From: Chloroflexota bacterium
Lineage (GTDB): Bacteria > Chloroflexota > Dehalococcoidia > Lucifugimonadales > Lucifugimonadaceae
Assembly (NCBI GenBank): GCA_027623655.1
Contig: JAQBVG010000005.1
Coordinates: 1-49,635, forward strand
Direction of reading: 5' to 3'
Length of the DNA stretch: 49,635 nucleotides
Part shown: positions 1 to 7,986 of the stretch, piece by piece
Layout: the number at the start of each line of letters is the position of its first letter
Numbering within the stretch: position 1 is the first letter of the stretch
Made by a program: the position numbers and the translations under genes
The notes under the pieces: generated by a model
Database searches by the model: none
What the model was told of the DNA's origin: nothing
What the model saw: the letters and a program-made list of their open reading frames with translations, nothing else

Positions 1-24
1 GTCATCGCAATAATCTTGCACGAA

Positions 25-52
25 AAAGTGGTCTTCTGCGGAAGACCACTTT
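25..52. terminator. Stem-loop, terminator-like
   Basis: A perfect 12-bp inverted repeat (AAAGTGGTCTTC at 25-36, GAAGACCACTTT at 41-52) encloses a 4-nt loop. Five A residues at 23-27 lie on its left side and would give a U-tract for transcripts running leftward. It may therefore terminate a minus-strand transcript, or act in both directions between a gene to the left and the aldehyde dehydrogenase. The gene it would serve lies mostly or wholly outside the window. Confidence 0.6.
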
Positions 53-181
53 GCGCGTTTGCTAATATCCCTCTGACACCAGTACCGGGCTACGATTAAG
101 CCCCTGGTGTGAACCCTGATCAACCCACGGGTCGGCCAAAAATGAAACGCCTGCCCTTTCCAGAGTTTGGAAGTAAATGTC

Positions 182-1642
182 ATGGCTGAGCGATATCAAA
201 ACTATGTCGGTGGCGGCTGGACCGACTCCACATCGGGTGAAGTCTCTACGAGCACTAACCCGGCAAACTTCTCTGACGTCATCGGCGAGTTTCAAGCGTC
301 GAACGCAGCCGACGCCGACGCTGCCATTAACGCCGCCTCCGGTGCAAAAGAAAGCTGGCGACGAACTTCATCGGTCGCCCGTGGCGGTTACCTCCTCAAA
401 GCCGCAACTTACCTTCAGAACAATCTCGAAGAATATGCACAGGCCGTTACTAGAGAGTGCGGCAAGGCCATTCTTGAATCCCGTGGCGAAATCGGGCGGG
501 CAATCGCCCTTCTGCAGTACTTCGGCGTCGAAGGGTCAAATCCCGTTGGCCAGGTCGTTCCCTCTGTAAATCCGAACATTCTGCTCTATACAAACCGGAT
601 GCCACTTGGTGTGGTCAGTCTGATCACCCCGTGGAACTTCCCAGTTGCCATTCCTATCTGGAAAATGGCTCCGGCGCTTGTTTACGGCAACACTATCGTC
701 CTGAAACCTGCATCGGCCACACCACACGTCGCGACGTTGATCGCACGAATGTGGGAAGCCGTCGATCTGCCAGCTGGTGTTTTCAATCTTGTCGTCGGAT
801 CCGGCCGAACAGTTGGCAACGAGCTGGTGACCAATTCGGGAGTTAGCGCGGTTTCATTCACTGGCTCGACCAGCACCGGCATGAACATCGCCGCGGAGTC
901 TGCCAGGCGCGGCAACCGCTACCAACTCGAGATGGGTGGCAAGAACCCGGTTATCGTCCTGCCTGATGCCGACCTCGAACAGGCCGCCGAAATAACCGTT
1001 TCGGGGGCGATGAAATATTCGGGCCAAAAATGCACTGCAACGTCCCGCGCAATTGTCGTAGGAAACGTGATGGAGGAGTTCACAAGCCTGGTGGTGGAAA
1101 AGACCATGAGGCTCAAGATTGGCCCCGGCTCAAATCCTGAATCGATCATCGTTCCAGTTATAGACCAGGCCTCGAAAGACAACATCCGGGCCATCATTGC
1201 CCGCGGTGTCGCTGATGGCGCCAACGTGCTCACAGGCGGAGGTGTACCCGTCGGGAACGGCTATGACGCCGGTTATTTCGTCGAACCTACGGTCATGACG
1301 AAAGTCGCACCAGACGCCTTCGTCGCATGCGAAGAAATCTTCGGTCCCGTGCTTTCGATCATCCCTGCGTCGACCGCCGATGACGCCCTAGAAATCGCAA
1401 ACTCCGTCGAATACGGCCTCAGCGCGGGCATATTCACCCGGAACCTCAACTCTGTTCTGGATTTTGCCGACCGTATCGAAGCAGGCATCGTCAAAATCAA
1501 CGGCGAAACCGCTGGAGTCGAACCACAGGTCCCATTCGGAGGCATGAAAGCAAGTTCGTCTGGAGATCGAGAACAGGGCAAGGCGGCCATCGAATTCTTC
1601 ACGCAGACGAAGACGATCTATGTAGATCGGAGCGCTACGTAG
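182..1642 (+). CDS. NAD(P)-dependent aldehyde dehydrogenase, possibly 2-oxoglutarate semialdehyde dehydrogenase
   Basis: A full-length aldehyde dehydrogenase superfamily enzyme of 486 residues that would oxidise an aldehyde to its acid in the cytoplasm. It shows the WNFP segment (Asn at about 152), the cofactor-side Lys of LKP (about 175), the general base Glu in LEMGGKNP (about 250) and the nucleophile Cys in SGQKCTATSR (about 284). The GQKCTATSR form of the cysteine motif resembles 2-oxoglutarate (2,5-dioxovalerate) semialdehyde dehydrogenases. The following gene is a DapA-family aldolase/dehydratase, which would fit a sugar-acid route ending in 2-oxoglutarate. That substrate is inferred from context only. 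The ATG at 182 is chosen because GGAAG (169-173) sits 8 nt upstream; an in-frame TTG at 167 would add five residues and lacks such a site. Confidence 0.9.
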   Translation: MAERYQNYVGGGWTDSTSGEVSTSTNPANFSDVIGEFQASNAADADAAINAASGAKESWRRTSSVARGGYLLKAATYLQNNLEEYAQAVTRECGKAILESRGEIGRAIALLQYFGVEGSNPVGQVVPSVNPNILLYTNRMPLGVVSLITPWNFPVAIPIWKMAPALVYGNTIVLKPASATPHVATLIARMWEAVDLPAGVFNLVVGSGRTVGNELVTNSGVSAVSFTGSTSTGMNIAAESARRGNRYQLEMGGKNPVIVLPDADLEQAAEITVSGAMKYSGQKCTATSRAIVVGNVMEEFTSLVVEKTMRLKIGPGSNPESIIVPVIDQASKDNIRAIIARGVADGANVLTGGGVPVGNGYDAGYFVEPTVMTKVAPDAFVACEEIFGPVLSIIPASTADDALEIANSVEYGLSAGIFTRNLNSVLDFADRIEAGIVKINGETAGVEPQVPFGGMKASSSGDREQGKAAIEFFTQTKTIYVDRSAT

Positions 1643-1693
1643 GCGCTGTTTTTCACGGCTCTACGGCTGCGACCTGAATCTGAACATGGGGGA

Positions 1694-1743
1694 GCCAGTT
1701 CACGTTCACCGGGGATTTATTCCACTGCTGTACGTGAACTGGC
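1694..1743. promoter_or_regulatory. Perfect 12-bp inverted repeat upstream of the DapA-like gene
   Basis: GCCAGTTCACGT (1694-1705) and ACGTGAACTGGC (1732-1743) are exact reverse complements separated by 26 nt. The right arm ends 19 nt before the ATG of the DapA-like gene. No T-run follows, so a simple terminator is unlikely. It could be two half-sites for a looping regulator or a leader stem-loop controlling the aldolase gene. Confidence 0.55.
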
Positions 1744-1762
1744 ATGAGAAGAGGGCACCGTA

Positions 1763-2663
1763 ATGGTAGATCGCTCGTTTACAGGGGTCTTTCCGATTCT
1801 GCAGATGCCGTTCGACGCGGACGGCCAAATTCTTTTCGATGATCTTCGCTCAGAAGTCGAATACGCCATCTCCGGCGGCGTTCACGGAGTCGGGCTCGCC
1901 TATGGTTCCGAGATCAACAAACTCGACGACCATGAGCGCGGAGTAGCTCTGAGCGCTGTGGTGGATCAGGCACGCGGACGAATAAAAGTCGTCATGAATA
2001 CCGGTGCACCTTCCACCTTCCACCGTCCAGACGATCCACTACACGCGGATCGCAAGCGCTCTTGGCGCTGGCGCCGTCATGATCGCTCCGCCGCCGACTG
2101 CCGGCATACCGGCTGCGCTGGTGCGGCAGCACTTCATCGAGGTTGCTGAGAACTCTGAGCTGCCGATTTTCATGCAGGACATGACCGGCGCCGTGATCGC
2201 TCCCGGGATGCTCGCCGATCTGTCGAGCGCGCATGAAAATCTGTGTTACGCCAAAATCGAAACTCTCCCGACTCCGAACAGGTTCAGCGACACGGTCGAA
2301 CTTGCAGGCAATCGACTCTCGATGTTCGGGGGAGCCAACGGCGTGTTTTTCATCGAGGAAATGCGGCGCGGAGCGAAAGGCACCATGCAGGGTATTGCTC
2401 TGTGCGACGTGGTACGCAAAACCTGGGACGCCTTTCAGGCTGGGAACGAAATCGCGGCCGAATCGATGTGGAACCTGTATCAGCCGCTGGTAAAGCTCTA
2501 CACGCTCGGAGAAGGCCAGTTGTACTGGATTGCGAAGGAAATACTTCGAAGACGGGGCGTCTTCACCTGCGCGTTCCCACGGCTTCCGGCTGTAAAACCT
2601 GATCCCATCACATACAGGGAACTCGATGCATTAATGGAGCGACTCGGGGTAGCCAGGATTTGA
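1763..2663 (+). pseudogene. DapA/NanA-family aldolase or dehydratase, frameshifted
   Basis: Two pieces in different frames together match one dihydrodipicolinate synthase/N-acetylneuraminate lyase family protein. This family consists of class I TIM-barrel enzymes acting on 2-keto acids. The first frame runs to about codon 83 (VVMNTGAPST), and the rest continues from about 2025 in the next frame (QTIHYTRIASALGAGAVM). The break falls in a 7-nt tandem duplication, ACCTTCC at 2008-2014 and 2015-2021. Removing one copy gives a continuous protein of 297 residues, the usual family length. The expected Schiff-base Lys is in YAKIETLP. The position where DapA has its Tyr reads FMQD, so the reaction need not be DapA-like. 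A GAGGG ribosome site precedes the ATG by about 8 nt. The gene sits between the aldehyde dehydrogenase and an acetyltransferase that starts within its stop codon. It may be a recent pseudogene or an assembly error. Confidence 0.85.
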
Positions 2664-3253
2664 GCGATCAACGACTAAGCGGATTAACTGATCCGGGCGG
2701 CGAAGCACTAAAACCCCAGCTTGAAATGATCCGCCGTGACGCACCGGTCCCGCAGGTCCCCACAGTCCCCGCAGGTTACCTTCTCCGTCAGGCCGTTCCT
2801 GAAGATCGACTCTCATACGCGCAGACCTTCGCCACGGCATTCGAAGAACCCTCACCATTCGCCAGCATGATGCAAAAGAAGTTGCCTGAAGGTTTTTTTG
2901 TTGTTGAACACCTGCCCACTGGCACCGTCGTCGCTGCCTCCACCGCGGCTGTCTACCCTAAGGCGCAGCACCCGGATGGACACAGCCTGCAATGGGTGGT
3001 CGCACACTCACACCATCGCAAGACGGGTGCTGGCCAGGCGACCGTCGCAGCCGTGACCGGGCTTCTTGCCGACTCAGCACCAAACTATTCATACCTCTCG
3101 ACTGATGACTTTCGACTTCCTGCAATCAGTATTTATCTGAAACTCGGATGGCAGCCTCTCCTGTTCCAGGACGATCAAATCTCTAGGTGGGGCAGGATAT
3201 TCGGTATTCTCGGCCTCCGATTCGACGAAAAAGAGTGGCCATCAAAATCGTAG
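2660..3253 (+). CDS. GNAT-family N-acetyltransferase
   Basis: A 197-residue protein with a GNAT fold in its C-terminal two thirds. The acetyl-CoA-binding motif A appears as HHRKTGAGQATVAA near residue 120, and a typical late segment, AISIYLKLGWQPLL, lies near residue 155. Such enzymes transfer an acetyl group to an amine; the acceptor cannot be told from the sequence. The TTG start overlaps the TGA of the DapA-like gene by 4 nt (TTGA), which suggests translational coupling and shared control. A later ATG at 2726 would remove 22 residues before the domain and cannot be excluded, but it lacks a ribosome site. Confidence 0.75.
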   Translation: MSDQRLSGLTDPGGEALKPQLEMIRRDAPVPQVPTVPAGYLLRQAVPEDRLSYAQTFATAFEEPSPFASMMQKKLPEGFFVVEHLPTGTVVAASTAAVYPKAQHPDGHSLQWVVAHSHHRKTGAGQATVAAVTGLLADSAPNYSYLSTDDFRLPAISIYLKLGWQPLLFQDDQISRWGRIFGILGLRFDEKEWPSKS

Positions 3254-3290
3254 CTTCATCGACTACGTGCGCACTCAGCTTCGAGCGTGC

Positions 3291-4178
3291 TCAGATGGCG
3301 GGTGGCGGCACGACAACCTCGTCATAGGAATGTCGCGAGTTGACCATGTTCGAGTGCTCAAATACGTCGAGAGCTGCTGCATACAGGTCTCTTTCTACGG
3401 CAATACCTCCGTCCCAGGTCCCCAGTTCCTGGTAGGAACCGACTGCCGAAGCAATCGCGCTCTCGGCCATATCGGGAAAATAACTGGCTTCAGCCTTCGC
3501 CACTTCGCTGGGATCAGCGGTATTTACCCACTCACGACTGGCCTTGTACGCTGCCGCAAATCTCCTCGCGTCGTCGGACTCAAGCCAGTCCCACCGGCAA
3601 ACGAGACTCGAAAATGCCACCGGCCCGACCGCCTTTCCAACCGACCCGACGATATTTGCGCGGCCTTCATACTCAAGTTGCTGAGGGAACGCTCCCTGCT
3701 CGTGAAAATAGTCGCCCTGTCCTTCTCGCCATTGCGCCATCATCTTTTCGCCGCCCGGCGACTCGATGTCGTCTACATCGGCAAGATTCACTCCCTCTTT
3801 ATGCGCACCGTACCGAAGCATCGCCTCGGGCTGACCTCCGTGGACGTGAAGAAATTTTCCACTCAGCAGTTTTTTCCACGAGAAACTGGAATCGGGTTCA
3901 CGCGCCGCAATGAAGAATCCGTCGTACCGATTAATTTGCGCGAAATGTGCGAACGGCGGCTTCTTGCCCTGGTCCATTGGACCCCAGCTTGCCGATACTG
4001 CGGCCTGGGCAACATCCATGCGCCCCTCGGCCACTGCTCCACCGCTGCTTTGGCCCGGTTCAACCACGTGGTACTCACCAGTAAGGCCTTCCTTCTCAAG
4101 GAATCCTCCAGCGATTGTGCAAATCATCGGGCTGTAAAAAGCCGAATGCCGCGAGGCCATGATGTTGAGTTTATTCAT
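3291..4178 (-). CDS. NMT1/THI5-like substrate-binding protein without a visible export signal
   Basis: A 295-residue protein resembling the NMT1/THI5-like (SsuA/TauA-type) periplasmic-binding fold. The start MASRHSAFYSP followed by a GGFLEKEGL segment, and the later VAEGRMDVAQA, are the usual family pattern of an early ligand loop and a target helix. No signal peptide, lipobox or membrane segment is visible at the N-terminus, and no ABC permease or ATPase gene is adjacent. It could be a cytosolic ligand-binding or enzymatic member rather than a transport component. It is convergent with the acetyltransferase gene (37 nt apart). The ligand is unknown. Confidence 0.7.
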   Translation of the reverse strand: MNKLNIMASRHSAFYSPMICTIAGGFLEKEGLTGEYHVVEPGQSSGGAVAEGRMDVAQAAVSASWGPMDQGKKPPFAHFAQINRYDGFFIAAREPDSSFSWKKLLSGKFLHVHGGQPEAMLRYGAHKEGVNLADVDDIESPGGEKMMAQWREGQGDYFHEQGAFPQQLEYEGRANIVGSVGKAVGPVAFSSLVCRWDWLESDDARRFAAAYKASREWVNTADPSEVAKAEASYFPDMAESAIASAVGSYQELGTWDGGIAVERDLYAAALDVFEHSNMVNSRHSYDEVVVPPPAI

Positions 4179-4817
4179 TGTGTGGTCCTGTGCGTTCTTC
4201 TGGATTTATCAGCGTAGTTCCTGCGAGCGATTCTACCCATTTCCAGAGACAGGCGATTCTCTGGTCGAACACGGGAGAGCTTTCTCCCGATCATCTCACC
4301 TACCGTCGCCACCTGTGCAAAACCAATAACCAACAATAGGCCAACGTACTTGTCTCGCTATGATGTTGCGATGCGATGCCACTCGCCGTTAGTCTTCCGA
4401 TTACTATTTTCCAACTCAGCTTCGTTTGCGGGGTCTACGTAACGGCCCCTCAACGTATCAATAGTTCGACCAAAGCGCGCACTCACCGACAGAAAGCGAC
4501 ATCAGTATCGTTGCCTGGACTGCGAAATACCGGTAGAGAGGTCCACAGGTCCATGTTCTCTGTGAGAGAGGTGAGCGACGACAACACCGACTTCAATCCG
4601 GCGTACGAGCCTTCCTGCGCAATGACTGTCGGTGCCGCGTCCGATCCCGATATGGACCTTGTACACCCAATTACCAGACAAACTGGTCGTCCGCACGAAG
4701 TTTCACCGAGATGCTATCGACGCCGAAGCCTGCGTGCCCGCCCCAACTGGTTCAGAACTGATGTCACATACGACTGGGACTTCGTCCTGAGGAATCCCGA
4801 GCAGAAAGAAAGTGAAT
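4179..4817. other. 639-nt intergenic stretch with possible gene remnants
   Basis: No convincing intact gene lies here. Two short plus-strand stretches in different frames look protein-like. Around 4461-4560 the translation contains HQYRCLDCEIP followed by GPCSL, which resembles a Cys-x2-Cys zinc ribbon. Around 4655-4798 a different frame reads LPDKLVVRTKFHRDAI. Stops and frame changes separate them. They may be remains of a decayed gene or chance. The left part should hold the promoter of the minus-strand NMT1-like gene and the right part that of the epimerase; I could not fix either. Confidence 0.3.
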
Positions 4818-5756
4818 ATGGCAAGTAAGACCGCCCTTGTGACAGGTGCAGCAGGATTTATCGGCTCACACCTTGTCGATCGCCTGATCGCCGAAGGGTA
4901 TTCGGTCGTGGGAATTGACGATCTCTCGTCAGGGCGTCTGGCTAATCTCCCGGATGGCTTCGATCTCCGCAATATCGACATCAGGAAACCGGGAGTGCGG
5001 GACATCGTCGCTGAGGTCCGGCCCGATTTCGTTTTTCATCTGGCAGCACAAATCAGCGTTTCCGTTTCGGCCAGGGAGCCGGTGAAGGACGCTGATGTCA
5101 ATGTTATGGGCGCGCTGAATTTGCTCGAAGGCATACGGGCCGTCGAAGACGAGAAAATAAAGATCATCTACGTCACATCTGGAGGCACGGCATACGGCGA
5201 ACCGGCAGTGCTGCCGGCCCTTGAATCCACACCGGTGCGCCCCCTCTCACCGTATGGAGCATCGAAACTGGCGATTGAGACCTACCTGCCGGTCTACGAA
5301 AAGATATTTGGCCTCGAATACTCGATCATCCGACTCGCAAATATCTATGGGCCACGTCAGGACCCGCATGGCGAGGCGGGCGTTGTCGCCATATTTGCGA
5401 AGGCGATGCTCGGTAGAAAACCGCTGAAAATCTTCGGCAATGGAAACGACGAACGCGACTACGTGTTCGTAGGCGACGTGGTCGACTGCGTCCTAAAGGC
5501 AGCCGAAAATTCCCTGCCGGGACCGTTCAACGTCGGAACCGGAGTCGGCACGAGCACAAATCGAATATTCGAAGTACTGGCAGCCAACTGTGGCCACACC
5601 GAAAAGGCGGTCCATGCTCCACCTCGGGCCGGCGACATCAACCGGATATTCCTGGATGCGACCAAAGCTGCCAGGGAACTCGGCTGGACACCACGAATCT
5701 CGCTTGAAGACGGCCTTAAAACCACCGCAGAGTGGTTCAGGCAACAGTCGGATTAG
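4818..5756 (+). CDS. NAD-dependent nucleotide-sugar epimerase/dehydratase, GalE-like extended SDR
   Basis: A 312-residue extended short-chain dehydrogenase. It opens with a Rossmann glycine motif, GAAGFIGS, followed by DDLSSG, the usual NAD ribose-binding region. The catalytic pair is in SPYGASK (YxxxK, about residue 145) with a preceding YVTSGGTAYG serine/threonine segment. The C-terminal half has NIYGPRQ and a VFVGDVV segment typical of UDP-glucose 4-epimerase-like enzymes. It probably interconverts or dehydrates a nucleotide sugar for surface glycans; the exact sugar is not determinable. The ATG at 4818 is chosen; an in-frame GTG at 4812 would add two residues. It is probably a single-gene unit. 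Confidence 0.85.
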   Translation: MASKTALVTGAAGFIGSHLVDRLIAEGYSVVGIDDLSSGRLANLPDGFDLRNIDIRKPGVRDIVAEVRPDFVFHLAAQISVSVSAREPVKDADVNVMGALNLLEGIRAVEDEKIKIIYVTSGGTAYGEPAVLPALESTPVRPLSPYGASKLAIETYLPVYEKIFGLEYSIIRLANIYGPRQDPHGEAGVVAIFAKAMLGRKPLKIFGNGNDERDYVFVGDVVDCVLKAAENSLPGPFNVGTGVGTSTNRIFEVLAANCGHTEKAVHAPPRAGDINRIFLDATKAARELGWTPRISLEDGLKTTAEWFRQQSD

Positions 5757-5882
5757 ACGTTTCGGCGGAATTCAGGGGATTCCGGCAGTTTTGGTCGCGT
5801 AAAAGAGTCGCACGCCGAGGCCCAGATTTATGCACGCCTTCGAGAACCGCCACCGTTGGGCTGTCGTTATCCTGTACTGACA

Positions 5883-7667
5883 ATGAATTCGGCCAATGTC
5901 GCGGCAAGAGTGCCCCGGTTACCCAGATTGAGGTCTCGACTGCCGCTCGGGCAGTTTTCGTGGCTTAAGCTCTCCCTGCTTGCCCTTTTACTTTTCATAG
6001 CAGGCTGTACCGGAGACGATCTCGGCCCCACACCCGTTCCTCCCAGTGCAACGAACGCACCCACTCCAACTTCTACTCCCGGTCCTACAGCAACTCCATT
6101 CGCCACTGCCACGGCTGTGCCGTCGCCCACCGCATTTGTGCCACCAGCGGATCTCGGACACGGCGGCACACTCAAGTTCGCCGTACCGCAGGGCCCACCG
6201 CATATGGACCCTCACCTCACAGCGTCAGTTGGACTGCTAACCTGGGGCGCCGGTCAGGCTTACTCACGGCTCTTCAAATTCGATACGGTCGGCGATGGCT
6301 CCACGGTCATTTGCGATCTCTGTTCGTCGTGGAAGCAGTCAGCGCCTCTAACGTTCGAGATTACACTCCGCGGCGATGTAACCTGGCAAAACCTGCCACC
6401 CCTGAACGGACGTCTACTTACAGCACAGGACGTGGTTTTCAGCCTCGAGCGGCAGGCTACTGCAAATTACCCGAACGCACCGTTGCTTTCGAACGTCAGA
6501 GAAATAGCTGCGATTGGCGATAGAAATCTCGTAATACGACTCGAGTCGCCAGATTCGGAAACTCTCGAAAAACTTGCAGACTCGCACTCAAGGATCGTTT
6601 CACCAGAAGCGGTTGAAGTTAACGGTGATCTCAGGCGCGGCCCCACTATCGGCACAGGTCCGTGGATGGTGGAGACAGCTGAGTCCGACCAAACTCGTTT
6701 AGTCGCGAACCCCGACTACTTCGACGATCGGTTCCCGTACCTCGACACTCTTGAAATGCAGGTGATCCCATCCCAACTGACACGCGCAACAGGTATGCGA
6801 ACGAAAATCCTGGACCTTGCACAGGTCGGATTCGCAGAGCTGGCAGACGCAGTTGAGAGATTCGACACTATCGAATGGGTCGAGAACTCAAACCCGGCAG
6901 CCGGAATCGAAATAGCTCTGAACACTACGAGGAGTCCAATAGACAAACTGGCAGTGAGGAAAGCTATGATGCTGACCTGGGATCCCACTGTCGGAGTTAG
7001 CAATTTCGCCCCCGGTGTTGTGGGCGACAACGAACCTGGCAGCGCAGCAAATATGAGTGTCGGTCTGCCTCTTCTCCAACCGGGTTGGCAATTGCCCGTT
7101 TCCGAGTTCGTCGGTCGCTTCAACGATCCCGAAACTGCAAACACCGCTCTCACCAACGCAGGTCTCTCACCCGCCGACAACGTAGTCATCAGGGTTGGCG
7201 AATACGGTCAACAGTACATCGACCAGGCCAATGCAATGGCGCAAGGGCTGGCAGCGGTAGGAATTCGTGCTGAAGTCGATCGTGTCTCGACGAGGCGATT
7301 CGGCGACGATGTCTGGATTGGCGGTGACTACGATATATCAGTCGGATCGCCACCACCGATTTCGAGCACTACTGCGTATTTGTTCGCTGTGCACCACTCT
7401 GAGGGCCCCTGGAACACCACCGGCTACGCCGATCCCGAAATCGACCGATTGATCGAAGCGCAAGTTCGTGAATATGATCCAGAGCACCGCGGTGCGCTAC
7501 TAGTCGAACTTCAACGCCGAATTCTCGAAGGCGCCCACCGGTATATCTCTGCAACTCGAACGACCTACTGGATGTGGTGGGACTACGTCCGCGACTTCGA
7601 CCCGAAGACCCCCCTCGGCGACAGCGATTTCCTCACCAGGGTCTGGCTAACCAAACGACCCGCCTAG
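5883..7667 (+). CDS. Peptide/nickel-type ABC transporter solute-binding lipoprotein (SBP_bac_5)
   Basis: A 594-residue exported lipoprotein. A basic N-terminus rich in Arg is followed by a hydrophobic stretch and the lipobox LFIAGC (Cys at about 42). A Pro/Thr/Ala-rich linker of roughly 50 residues follows, a tether common in Chloroflexota lipoproteins. The rest is a family 5 extracellular solute-binding domain, with GGTLKFAVPQGPPHMDPH at its start and TAQDVVFSLER later. Such proteins deliver oligopeptides, nickel or glycosides to an ABC permease, but no permease gene is adjacent, so the partner must be encoded elsewhere. The ATG at 5883 is preferred over a TTG at 5856 because it gives a compact signal peptide. 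Confidence 0.85.
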   Translation: MNSANVAARVPRLPRLRSRLPLGQFSWLKLSLLALLLFIAGCTGDDLGPTPVPPSATNAPTPTSTPGPTATPFATATAVPSPTAFVPPADLGHGGTLKFAVPQGPPHMDPHLTASVGLLTWGAGQAYSRLFKFDTVGDGSTVICDLCSSWKQSAPLTFEITLRGDVTWQNLPPLNGRLLTAQDVVFSLERQATANYPNAPLLSNVREIAAIGDRNLVIRLESPDSETLEKLADSHSRIVSPEAVEVNGDLRRGPTIGTGPWMVETAESDQTRLVANPDYFDDRFPYLDTLEMQVIPSQLTRATGMRTKILDLAQVGFAELADAVERFDTIEWVENSNPAAGIEIALNTTRSPIDKLAVRKAMMLTWDPTVGVSNFAPGVVGDNEPGSAANMSVGLPLLQPGWQLPVSEFVGRFNDPETANTALTNAGLSPADNVVIRVGEYGQQYIDQANAMAQGLAAVGIRAEVDRVSTRRFGDDVWIGGDYDISVGSPPPISSTTAYLFAVHHSEGPWNTTGYADPEIDRLIEAQVREYDPEHRGALLVELQRRILEGAHRYISATRTTYWMWWDYVRDFDPKTPLGDSDFLTRVWLTKRPA

Positions 7668-7986
7668 GTCGATCCTGAACACACTGCGCGCCTGGATTCT
7701 GTAAGAACTCGGAACCGCGTGTTGATTAACGCCAGCACGAGTCGGCCTGCTGCTCGACGTCATACGCGACAGGTCGATTTCTCTCTCCGAACTATCGTCA
7801 GTATTCGATGTTGAGACCGTGGTTCTGGCAGATCTATCTGGATTCGACACATTGCAGGATGGTGTGAGTTGAGGGGCCACGATACTCACGTGTTGTTCAC
7901 GATTGTCCCGCATATCTTCCCTGCTGCTCACACTTGTTGTGCAATCCTGACTAAGGTCAGGTCATTGCAGTGCGAGGGTGGTCAGG
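7668..7986. other. 319-nt intergenic stretch before the stress-protein gene
   Basis: I see no gene of its own here; the open frame on the minus strand has no family features. The right end holds a stem-loop (7940-7969) and the ribosome site GAGGG (7974-7978) of the universal stress protein gene. The remainder presumably carries the end of the lipoprotein transcript and a promoter that I could not identify. Confidence 0.5.
7940..7969 (+). promoter_or_regulatory. Leader stem-loop upstream of the universal stress protein gene
   Basis: TGCAATCCTGAC (7940-7951) pairs with GTCAGG (7956-7961) and ATTGCA (7964-7969) around a TAAG loop, with a 2-nt bulge (TC). It ends 4 nt before the ribosome site GAGGG. 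It could be a leader hairpin affecting translation or mRNA stability, or a dyad operator. It is not followed by a T-run. Confidence 0.5.

Noticed and set aside
4376-4828. A 150-codon plus-strand gene before the epimerase
   Set aside because: The translation has no family pattern, and better-looking protein-like segments occur in other frames, so it is not called a gene.
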